Shown here one piece after another: positions 1 through 5,503 of a stretch of 10,992 bases of DNA. Positions within the stretch are counted from its first letter, which is position 1. Every line of letters begins with the position of its first letter. The stretch spans positions 1 to 10,992 of the forward strand of contig CAZWVM010000120.1 of assembly GCA_964637705.1 (NCBI GenBank). The letters run 5' to 3'. This DNA comes from CAZWVM01 sp964637705. GTDB taxonomy: Bacteria > UBA8481. Position numbers and translations under genes: made by a program. The notes under the pieces were generated by a model. That model made no database searches, was not told the origin of the DNA, and worked only from the letters and a program-made list of their open reading frames with translations.

Positions 1-656
1 GTCCCGAGATTGATCACCCGGGGATCGACGGCAGCCACTCCGTAACCGGCCTGCTTCAGGACGGCCGTGACGCCGTCGACCGAGGGCCAACAGGATTCGG
101 CGCCCGCCGTGTATGCCGATGCCTGCATTCTCATGGATTTGATGGTGCTTCCGGTGTTGCGCGTTCCCAGGTAGATCTTGCCGGTCACGGGTTGCATCAC
201 CGTGTCGCTGGATATGACGGACTCCTGGGTGGTCTGCCCGTCGATCGTCTCGATCTCGATGATTTCGCGGCGAATACCGGGTGAACCGGCCCTGAGTTCG
301 ACCTCGCTTCCGGTCCTCATGCGACTGTTCGGCAGGACGACCGTCCGGAACGGAATCATGATCTCGCGTTCGACGGTCTGGCGGGTTACGCGCTTCACCG
401 TGATGACTTCGCCCTCGGTCAGAGCCGCCATAGCCGGCGGCATGATGATATCGTTGTTGTCGAACTCGATATCCGCTGATTTCAGAGCATCACCAACGAA
501 GTTCCGATTGGTGGTCATGTGGATCGCCTTGCCGTCGGCAATGATCGTGATGCTCTTCTGGTCACCGGAATCCTTGAAGGCCGAGAGAAGGGCGCCGAGG
601 AATACCGGAAGGAAAAAAGCAACGGCTATAACCTTGAAATTCTTTCGGTTATGCAA
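1..656 (-). CDS. DUF348-G5-3D domain cell-wall protein, YabE-like (C-terminus cut by window edge)
   Basis: Probable secreted or membrane-anchored cell-wall protein, perhaps a peptidoglycan-cleaving enzyme. I read 218 residues before the edge. Residues 7-27 are a hydrophobic segment after a basic start (signal peptide or anchor). Residues 34-90 resemble one DUF348 repeat (ITIIADGKAI, then FVGDALKSADI). Residues 91-165 resemble a G5 domain (EREIMIPF, ending VMQPVTGKIYLGT). From about 175 a 3D domain begins (ASAYTAG, DGVTA, then VAAVDPRVINLG). The last catalytic aspartates of the 3D fold lie off the window. I chose the TTG at 656 because GAGGTG (668-663) sits 6 bases before it; that SD overlaps an in-frame GTG at 665, which has no SD of its own. 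B. subtilis YabE has more DUF348 copies; this has one. The codons look more A/T-tolerant than those of the neighbours. It follows tatD, as yabE does in Bacillus. Domain calls are by eye. Confidence 0.82.
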   Translation of the reverse strand, partial: MHNRKNFKVIAVAFFLPVFLGALLSAFKDSGDQKSITIIADGKAIHMTTNRNFVGDALKSADIEFDNNDIIMPPAMAALTEGEVITVKRVTRQTVEREIMIPFRTVVLPNSRMRTGSEVELRAGSPGIRREIIEIETIDGQTTQESVISSDTVMQPVTGKIYLGTRNTGSTIKSMRMQASAYTAGAESCWPSVDGVTAVLKQAGYGVAAVDPRVINLG

Positions 657-779
657 GTGCTTCACCTCGAATTTTGTTGCCGGCGATGCTGATTTCCGCC
701 GGTTTGCAGATCGCTACGATTCCCTTCGAAGCTTCACAAAGCCCGACAGGGGAGGAATGTTTGTAGTCGAGGGAGGCTT

Positions 780-1583
780 TCAGGTCAACGAAAAAAGCCG
801 CCGCGTGTTCGCGGTTATCAACATACCCAGTTCCATGGGGCTCGCCTCCCGAACGCGGGAGAGTTCCTCGAGAATCTTCAACAGGTAGGAGGGTTCATTT
901 CGCTTACCCCTGTATGGAGTGGGCGCGAGGTAAGGTGCGTCGGTTTCAAGAAGTATCCGGTCGGCGGGGACGAGACGGGCCACGTCACGCAGTGCCTGCC
1001 CCTGTTTGAAGGTCATGATACCGTTGAAACCGAGGAACCATCCCGCTTCGATGACTCGATCCGCGTCCGCTCTCGTTCCCGTGAAGCAATGGAAGACGCC
1101 GGAGAGTCCTGACCCCTCAACCCGGTCGAGGGCGTCGCCGAAGGCGGTGACGCCGCCGGGGAGCGGCGTCTTCGCCTCCCGGACATGAACGATCAGCGGG
1201 CGCTTGAAACGGGAGGCGAAGTCGAGGTGCATTTCGAAGAAGTGCAGCTGTCTTTCACGGGTCTCGGGGTGGTAGAAGTAGTCGAGCCCGGTCTCCCCGA
1301 GGGCCACGATATCCGGGAAGGAGAGGAGCAGCGACTCGAACTCTTCGCTGACGGTGGCCGGAAGGTCGGCGACGTTGTGGGGGTGGACGCCGAGCACAAG
1401 GCGCACCTTTGGGGTCCGCCAGGGCGCCTGCCAGAGGCGGCGGAAGGAGGCCGGCGTCGTGGCGGGGACGACCCATTCCGACACCCCGGCCTCCTCGGAC
1501 CGGCGAATGACCTCGGCCCGGTCGGCGTCAAACTCCTCCATGTCGATGTGGGCGTGGGAGTCGATGAGGGAGATCACGGGCAT
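780..1583 (-). CDS. tatD: TatD family metal-dependent hydrolase (DNase)
   Basis: TatD-family TIM-barrel phosphoesterase; family members are Mg/Mn/Zn-dependent 3'-5' exonucleases linked to DNA repair and quality control. All expected metal ligands are visible: the N-terminal DSHAHID (His10, His12), Glu97 in ALGETGLDY, His133 in PLIVHVREA, His165 in VFHCFTG and Asp215 in LLETDAPYLAP, with the R-N-EPSYL segment following. The length of 267 residues is normal for the family. The ATG lies 16 bases after the channel stop codon and has no clear SD, so translational coupling to the channel gene is likely. It is followed after 123 bases by the YabE-like gene, a conserved pairing in Firmicutes. The precise substrate cannot be told from sequence. 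Confidence 0.96.
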   Translation of the reverse strand: MPVISLIDSHAHIDMEEFDADRAEVIRRSEEAGVSEWVVPATTPASFRRLWQAPWRTPKVRLVLGVHPHNVADLPATVSEEFESLLLSFPDIVALGETGLDYFYHPETRERQLHFFEMHLDFASRFKRPLIVHVREAKTPLPGGVTAFGDALDRVEGSGLSGVFHCFTGTRADADRVIEAGWFLGFNGIMTFKQGQALRDVARLVPADRILLETDAPYLAPTPYRGKRNEPSYLLKILEELSRVREASPMELGMLITANTRRLFSLT

Positions 1584-1599
1584 CCGGCGATCGGTCGCT

Positions 1600-2640
1600 T
1601 CACGCGCAGAGCGCCGCCAGCTTCTCGATCATGGCGGGGGTGCCGACGACGATGAGGACGTCGCCGGCCTTCAGTTCCCGCTCGACGTCGACGTTGTAGG
1701 CGCATTGCCCCTCGCGGTCCCGAAGCGCGATGACGTTGAGGCCGGTCTTCTGGCGGATCCCGGCCTGGCTGAGCTTGGTGCCGATGAGCGGGGAGGTCTC
1801 GGGCAGTTCGATCTCGCTGAAGCGGTGATTGTCGGCGCTGCGCATCATGCGGTCGAGGAAGGAGGTGACGTGGGGGCGGATCATCTCGGAGGCGAGCCGC
1901 AGGCCGCCGGTGAAAGTCGGGGTCACGACGCGCTCGGCGCCGGCCGCCTTCAACTTCGCCTCGGCGGCGAGGGACTTGGCCCGGGCGACGATCTTGAGGT
2001 TCGGGTTCATGACCCGCGCGGTGATGGTGAGGAGCACGTTGTCACGGTCGTCGGAGAGGCAGGCGATGAGCCCGCGGGCGCGCTCGATGCCCGCCTGCCT
2101 CAGGATCTCCTCCTCCCAGGCGTTGCCCCTCAGGATGAGGGCGCCGGGGTGCCTCTGGGCGACGCGCTCGCAGGACTCCTCGCTGTCGTCGATCGCGATG
2201 AAGCCCTGGCTCACGGTGATCAACTCGGCGAGCGTCGATGAACCGGTGTCGCCGAGCCCGCAGAGGATGATGTGGTTCTCGAGTGCGTTGGCGGATTTCA
2301 AGGTGCGTCTCCTTTCGACGATCCTGTGGAGGTGCCCCTCGACGAAGAACGAGGTGGCCTCCGAAACGACATAGAGGACGATCCCCATGCCGACGAAGAG
2401 CAGCACGATGGTGTAGACCTCGGCCAGGATGAACTTGTTGTCGTAGATGCCGAGGATGTCGCCGTAGCCGACGGTGGTCAGGGAGATGGCCGTCATGAAG
2501 GCGCAGTCCATCAGGCTCCAGGCCTTCGGGATGATCTGCATGCTTTCGCCGTAGAACCCGAGCACGTAGAAGCCGATGGTGCCTGCGACGTAACTGAGCA
2601 CGAGGAGCACCAGGGGGATGATCATCCGGCGGGAAGACAT
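1600..2640 (-). CDS. Potassium channel with RCK (TrkA-N/TrkA-C) regulatory domains, MthK-like
   Basis: Two-TM potassium channel of the MthK/Kch type in the inner membrane. TM1 is about residues 6-28, the pore helix and selectivity filter are 43-61 (TTVGYGD at 55-61, the K+ signature), and TM2 is about 70-98. A basic linker (HRIVERRRTLKS) leads to an RCK N-domain starting at about 121: HIILCGLGDTG holds the dinucleotide-fold glycines 128, 130 and 133, and Asp151/Asp152 end the second strand. An RCK C-domain (TrkA-C) follows at about 272-346. The 346-residue length fits MthK-like channels. Members form tetramers gated by ligands such as Ca2+ or nucleotides; the ligand here is unknown. There is no SD before ATG 2640, but TAGACT lies 6 bases upstream (see promoter). 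An alternative start is Met6. It is co-directional with a cNMP-binding gene upstream and tatD downstream. Confidence 0.95.
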   Translation of the reverse strand: MSSRRMIIPLVLLVLSYVAGTIGFYVLGFYGESMQIIPKAWSLMDCAFMTAISLTTVGYGDILGIYDNKFILAEVYTIVLLFVGMGIVLYVVSEATSFFVEGHLHRIVERRRTLKSANALENHIILCGLGDTGSSTLAELITVSQGFIAIDDSEESCERVAQRHPGALILRGNAWEEEILRQAGIERARGLIACLSDDRDNVLLTITARVMNPNLKIVARAKSLAAEAKLKAAGAERVVTPTFTGGLRLASEMIRPHVTSFLDRMMRSADNHRFSEIELPETSPLIGTKLSQAGIRQKTGLNVIALRDREGQCAYNVDVERELKAGDVLIVVGTPAMIEKLAALCA

Positions 2641-2646
2641 GAGGGG

Positions 2647-2675
2647 AGTCTAGGAAGGCAAAGGGGAAAAGGCAA
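2647..2675 (-). promoter_or_regulatory. Candidate leaderless promoter of the potassium channel gene
   Basis: On the minus strand TTGCCT (2675-2670, 4 of 6 to the sigma70 -35) is followed after 17 bases by TAGACT (2652-2647, 4 of 6 to the -10), and only 6 bases then separate the -10 from ATG 2640. Transcription would start at or next to the start codon, consistent with the lack of an SD. The block CCTAGACTYYCC before the ATG is shared with the cNMP gene. Inferred from sequence only. Confidence 0.45.
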
Positions 2676-2682
2676 AATGTAA

Positions 2683-2752
2683 GTGAGGAGTGAGGAGTGA
2701 GGAGTGAGGTGTGAGGTGTGGGGAGTGAGGTGTGGGGAGTGAGGTGTGAGGA
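2683..2752. repeat. Tandem heptamer array, ten units of GTGAGGA type
   Basis: Ten perfectly phased 7-base units run in sequence: GTGAGGA three times, GTGAGGT twice, then GTGGGGA and GTGAGGT alternating twice, and a final GTGAGGA. Only positions 5 and 7 vary. The plus strand is purine-rich. It fills most of the 131-base gap between the cNMP gene and the channel gene and lies just upstream of the channel's candidate promoter. The same family recurs at 9601-9750. It resembles the short tandemly repeated heptamers known from cyanobacteria in style, not in exact sequence. Function unknown. Confidence 0.95.
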
Positions 2753-2771
2753 GCAATGAGGGAGGGGCGCG

Positions 2772-3248
2772 TCAGCCGCCGAAGACGTACCTCTGCTGCA
2801 TGATGATGTTGCGAAGGGCGATGTTGGTGTCGCGGAGCTTCCCGGCGGTGATTCCGGCGAGGTTCTGCATGACGCGGTAGCCGAGGGAGGGATCGGCGTC
2901 CATCGCCCGCTTCAGGCCGTCACGGCCTATGACCAGCAGTTCGAGGTTCTCGAGCGCGCGGGTGCGGGCGCTGCGGCGGTGCCCGCCGACGAGGCAGAGC
3001 TCGCCGAAGACCTCGTAGTCCTTCACCTGGTGGATCTGCTCCGTCGTCATGTCCTGGCGGATCCTCAGCTCGATCGCCACCCGGCCCTCCGGCACGATGA
3101 AGATCTCCTGCCCCTCGACCCCCTCCTCGAAGATGACTTCGCCGGTCTTGTAGGGGCGCTTCTGACAGAGCGGGGCGATGAGCGCGAGGGCGGAGGCGTC
3201 CAGCCCGGAGAAGAGGTCGGTCTTGGCGAGAATCGCGGAGATTTCCAT
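2772..3248 (-). CDS. Small stand-alone cyclic-nucleotide-binding domain protein
   Basis: A 158-residue cytoplasmic protein that is nearly all one CRP-type cNMP-binding fold. After the helix LFSGLDASALALI come the beta-roll (PYKTGEVIFEEGVEGQEIFIV, about 32-52) and a phosphate-binding cassette FGELCLVGGHRRSART at 81-96. Glu83, Arg92 and Ser93 match the positions that hold the ribose and phosphate of cAMP in CRP (FGE...RSA), so nucleotide binding is plausible. The C-terminal helices (about 108-152) carry no helix-turn-helix, so this is not a CRP-type transcription factor as it stands. No enzyme or membrane domain is attached. The start is 9 bases past the mutY stop, without an SD but with a strong promoter. 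Its position beside a potassium channel suggests, but does not show, a regulatory partnership. Confidence 0.9.
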   Translation of the reverse strand: MEISAILAKTDLFSGLDASALALIAPLCQKRPYKTGEVIFEEGVEGQEIFIVPEGRVAIELRIRQDMTTEQIHQVKDYEVFGELCLVGGHRRSARTRALENLELLVIGRDGLKRAMDADPSLGYRVMQNLAGITAGKLRDTNIALRNIIMQQRYVFGG

Positions 3249-3254
3249 GCGGAA

Positions 3255-3284
3255 AGTCTAGGGGCGTTCGGGAAGAGGTGTCAA
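3255..3284 (-). promoter_or_regulatory. Strong sigma70-type promoter, probably leaderless, for the cNMP-domain gene
   Basis: On the minus strand a perfect TTGACA (3284-3279) is followed by an 18-base spacer and TAGACT (3260-3255). The -10 is 6 bases before ATG 3248, so RNA would start at the initiation codon. The promoter lies inside the last codons and stop codon of mutY (the TAG of TAGACT is the mutY stop). There is no SD before the gene, which agrees with leaderless translation. This would let the cNMP gene be expressed independently of mutY. Confidence 0.6.
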
Positions 3285-4325
3285 TGAACGAAGCGATAAT
3301 GTCAGGACGCGGCGGTAGGCGGAGGGGAGCGGGTGGAGGTGGATACGCGACGCGGGAACGAACCGGTGTCCGGGGGGGGTTTGGCGGGGCGGCGAGAGAA
3401 GGCGGAAGGCGAAGGGGTGAAGCGTCTCCTCGAACCGCGTGTAACGATGGATCACGGGGCCCAGGGACCGGGGAGGGGAGAGGCGGGCGCCGAGGAGCCG
3501 GGCGAGAGAGCGGCGCAGCGCGGGCGCGCCCGTGCCTTCGATACCGGGCAGTCCCCAGAGGCCCGAAGCGATCGTTCCCAATCCCCTCTTCTCGAGGAGG
3601 ACGCGGTCGCGGTCGATGACGATCGCGACGGCGCGGGAGCGCTTCTCGATGCGCAGCGTTTTCCGCGCCGGGATCCGGGCGGCGAGACCGAGCCGGCGCG
3701 CCCGGCAGGCGGCGGCGACGGGGCAGGAGGGGCAGTCCGGCGCGCCCGGCCGGCAGACCGTGGCCCCGAGCTCCATCAGGGCCTCGTTGAAGGCGCCGGG
3801 CGCGCGGCGGGAGATCGAGGCCGCGAGCCAGGCGCGGGCTTTCGCCTCCGCGGCCCCCGTCCAGCGGCGCAGCGCGAGCAGGCGCGAGACGACGCGCTTC
3901 ACGTTGCCGTCGAGCACGGGGAGGGGGCGGCCGAAGGCGATCGAGAGGATGGCGGAGGCCGTGTAGTCGCCGATGCCGGGGAGCGCCCGAAGCGCGTCAT
4001 AATCGGAGGGGATCGCGCCGCCGTGCCGGTCGACGATGATGCGGGCGGACGCGAGGAGCGCGCGCGCCCGGTGATAGTAGCCCAGGCCTTCCCAGAGCCT
4101 CAGCACGTCCGACTCGCGCGCCCGGGCGAGGGCGGCGACGTCCGGGTAGCGCTCCATCCAGCGCTCGAAGTAAGGGACGACCGTCTTCACGACGGTCTGT
4201 TGGAGCATGACCTCCGAGATCCAGGTCGAGTAGGGGGACGCGCGGCGGCGCCAGGGGAGGTCGCGCTTCCGCCGGCGGAACCAGGCGAGGAGCGGGGTGG
4301 CGAAGGTGGTCTCTCGGCGGCTCAT
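3258..4325 (-). CDS. mutY: A/G-specific adenine glycosylase MutY
   Basis: DNA repair glycosylase that removes adenine mispaired with 8-oxoguanine. From the Met at 4325 the protein is 355 residues (E. coli MutY is 350), and key residues fall within one position of E. coli: catalytic Glu38 in EVMLQQT, the HhH loop LPGIGDYTA, Asp139 in LDGNVKR, and the 4Fe-4S ligands Cys191, 198, 201 and 207 in the C-x6-C-x2-C-x5-C pattern. A NUDIX-like C-domain follows (LEKRG, LWGLPGIEG, then HRYTRF). An open frame extends to 4394, but those codons overlap ldhA and its RBS, so the internal start is preferred; another in-frame ATG is at 4334. The FSH loop that recognises 8-oxoG reads Tyr-Thr-Arg here. A -10-like TATCAT is 7 bases before the chosen ATG. 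Confidence 0.95.
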   Translation of the reverse strand: MSRRETTFATPLLAWFRRRKRDLPWRRRASPYSTWISEVMLQQTVVKTVVPYFERWMERYPDVAALARARESDVLRLWEGLGYYHRARALLASARIIVDRHGGAIPSDYDALRALPGIGDYTASAILSIAFGRPLPVLDGNVKRVVSRLLALRRWTGAAEAKARAWLAASISRRAPGAFNEALMELGATVCRPGAPDCPSCPVAAACRARRLGLAARIPARKTLRIEKRSRAVAIVIDRDRVLLEKRGLGTIASGLWGLPGIEGTGAPALRRSLARLLGARLSPPRSLGPVIHRYTRFEETLHPFAFRLLSPPRQTPPGHRFVPASRIHLHPLPSAYRRVLTLSLRSLTPLPERP

Positions 4326-4332
4326 GCCTTCC

Positions 4333-4338
4333 ATGATA
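4333..4338 (-). promoter_or_regulatory. Possible leaderless -10 element of mutY
   Basis: On the minus strand TATCAT (5 of 6 to TATAAT) lies 7 bases before the preferred mutY ATG at 4325. No convincing -35 is seen 16-18 bases upstream, so support is limited. It overlaps the -10 of the divergent ldhA promoter. Confidence 0.35.
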
Positions 4339-4342
4339 TAAT
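4334..4342 (+). promoter_or_regulatory. Extended -10 promoter of ldhA
   Basis: TGATATAAT is a perfect TATAAT hexamer (4337-4342) preceded by the extended-10 TG at 4334-4335. No good -35 is present at 17 bases, which is typical of extended -10 promoters. Transcription would start near 4349, leaving a leader of about 20 bases that carries the SD GGGAGGAGG (4359-4367 region) just before ATG 4369. The element lies within the 43-base divergent gap and reaches into the -10 proposed for mutY. Confidence 0.6.
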
Positions 4343-4368
4343 GGCGAGGCCGGGAAAGGGAGGAGGCC

Positions 4369-5358
4369 ATGAGAGTCGCCGTCTTCAGCACCAAACCGTA
4401 CGACGAGGAGCACCTCGGCCGGGCCGCGGCGGGGGCGGGGCACGAGCTGACGTTTTTCGAGCCGAGGCTGACGCGGGAGACCGCGGGGCTGGCCGCGGGC
4501 TACCCGGCCGTCTGCGCCTTCGTCAACGACCAGCTCGACGCCTCGGTGCTCGGGCAGCTCGCCGACGGCGGCACGCGACTCGTCGCCCTGCGTTCCGCCG
4601 GCTACAACAACGTCGACCTGGCGGCCGCGAAGAGGGAAGGGCTGACGGTGATGCGCGTGCCGGCGTATTCACCTCACGCCGTGGCCGAGCACGCGGTCGC
4701 GCTCATCCTGGCCCTCAACCGCAAGATCCACCGCGCCCACGCCCGGGTGCGCGAGGGCAACTTCGCGCTCGACGGGCTTCTCGGCTTCGACCTGAACGGC
4801 CGCCTCGTCGGCATCGTCGGCACGGGAAAGATCGGGGCCGTCGTCGCCCGCATCCTCCACGGCTTCGGCTGCTGCCTCCTCGCTTCCGACCCGCGGCCGA
4901 ACCCGGAGGTCGAGGTCTTGGGCGCCCGGTACGTGCCCCTCCCGGAGCTCCTCGAGCGCGCCGACATCGTGACGCTGCACTGCCCGCTCACCCCGGAGGC
5001 CCATCACATGATGAACGACGAGGCCTTCGCGCGGATGAAGCGCGGCGTCATGCTCATCAACACCTCCCGCGGCGCCTTGATCGACGCGTCCGCCGCGATC
5101 CGGGCTCTCAAATCCGGCCGGCTCGGTTTTCTCGGACTGGACGTGTACGAGGAGGAATCGGAGCTCTTCTTCGAGGACCAGTCGGACCGCGTGATCCAGG
5201 ACGACGTCTTCTCCCGGCTGCTCACGTTTCCCAACGTGATCATCACCGGGCACCAGGCCTTCTTCACTCGAGAGGCCCTGGAGGCGATCGCCCGGACGAC
5301 GATGGAGAACGTGACGGCGTTCGAGCGGGGCGTGCCGAGCCTGAACGCGGTGGGGTGA
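4369..5358 (+). CDS. ldhA: D-lactate dehydrogenase, NAD-dependent (LdhA type)
   Basis: D-2-hydroxyacid dehydrogenase of the E. coli LdhA subfamily, reducing pyruvate to D-lactate with NADH during fermentation. Visible features in order: substrate-binding RSAGYNNVDL (75-84), the NAD-fold GTGKIG (151-156) with Asp174 at the end of the next strand favouring NAD over NADP, NTSRGALID with catalytic Arg234, the Glu of DVYEEESELFF (about Glu263) and the acid-base His295 in ITGHQAFFT. These match Arg235, Glu264 and His296 of the Lactobacillus enzyme almost position for position. The DVYEEESELFFED stretch is the hallmark separating LdhA from other hydroxyacid dehydrogenases. Length 329 residues is normal. 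A very strong SD (GGGAGGAGG) precedes the ATG. It is transcribed divergently from mutY and appears to be a single-gene unit. Confidence 0.96.
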   Translation: MRVAVFSTKPYDEEHLGRAAAGAGHELTFFEPRLTRETAGLAAGYPAVCAFVNDQLDASVLGQLADGGTRLVALRSAGYNNVDLAAAKREGLTVMRVPAYSPHAVAEHAVALILALNRKIHRAHARVREGNFALDGLLGFDLNGRLVGIVGTGKIGAVVARILHGFGCCLLASDPRPNPEVEVLGARYVPLPELLERADIVTLHCPLTPEAHHMMNDEAFARMKRGVMLINTSRGALIDASAAIRALKSGRLGFLGLDVYEEESELFFEDQSDRVIQDDVFSRLLTFPNVIITGHQAFFTREALEAIARTTMENVTAFERGVPSLNAVG

Positions 5359-5378
5359 ATCCTCTTTCGTGAAAACGA

Positions 5379-5394
5379 CCACGCAAGGGCGTGG
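5379..5394. other. Small hairpin after ldhA (CCACGC-AAGG-GCGTGG)
   Basis: A perfect 6-base stem with a 4-base loop 20 bases after the ldhA stop. It is followed on the plus strand by AAAA rather than a T-run, so it is not a classical intrinsic terminator for ldhA. It may still mark transcript ends or limit 3' decay. Confidence 0.35.
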
Positions 5395-5420
5395 AAAACC
5401 CTCCTCGCGGTTTCGGGAAT

Positions 5421-5452
5421 CGCTTGAAGCGCGCCGCTCCGTCACGTAGAGT
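5421..5452 (+). promoter_or_regulatory. Candidate promoter of the acyl-CoA dehydrogenase/ETF-QO-like unit with palindrome over the -35
   Basis: TTGAAG (5424-5429) and TAGAGT (5447-5452) are separated by exactly 17 bases, each 4 of 6 to the sigma70 consensus. The -35 sits inside a short palindrome CGCTT-G-AAGCG (5421-5431), which could be an operator half or chance. The predicted leader is about 45 bases, ending in GAGGTG (5493-5498), 5 bases before the TTG start at 5504. The rest of the 145-base gap (5359-5503) shows nothing else beyond the small hairpin. Confidence 0.4.
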
Positions 5453-5503
5453 GGCCGGGCCTGCGGCGCGCGCGGCGGGCGAATTCCTTATCGAGGTGAC
5501 ACC

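Noticed and set aside
680..702. Inverted repeat CCGGCG...CGCCGG (11-base loop) upstream of the YabE-like gene as a terminator or riboswitch
   Set aside because: No T-run follows in either direction, and the 123-base gap shows no recognisable riboswitch core.
3333..5372. Long plus-strand open frame of about 679 codons, overlapping mutY and ldhA
   Set aside because: Very rich in Arg, Gly and Ala, as expected of an antisense or off-frame reading of GC-rich genes. mutY and ldhA have complete family motifs in the same region.
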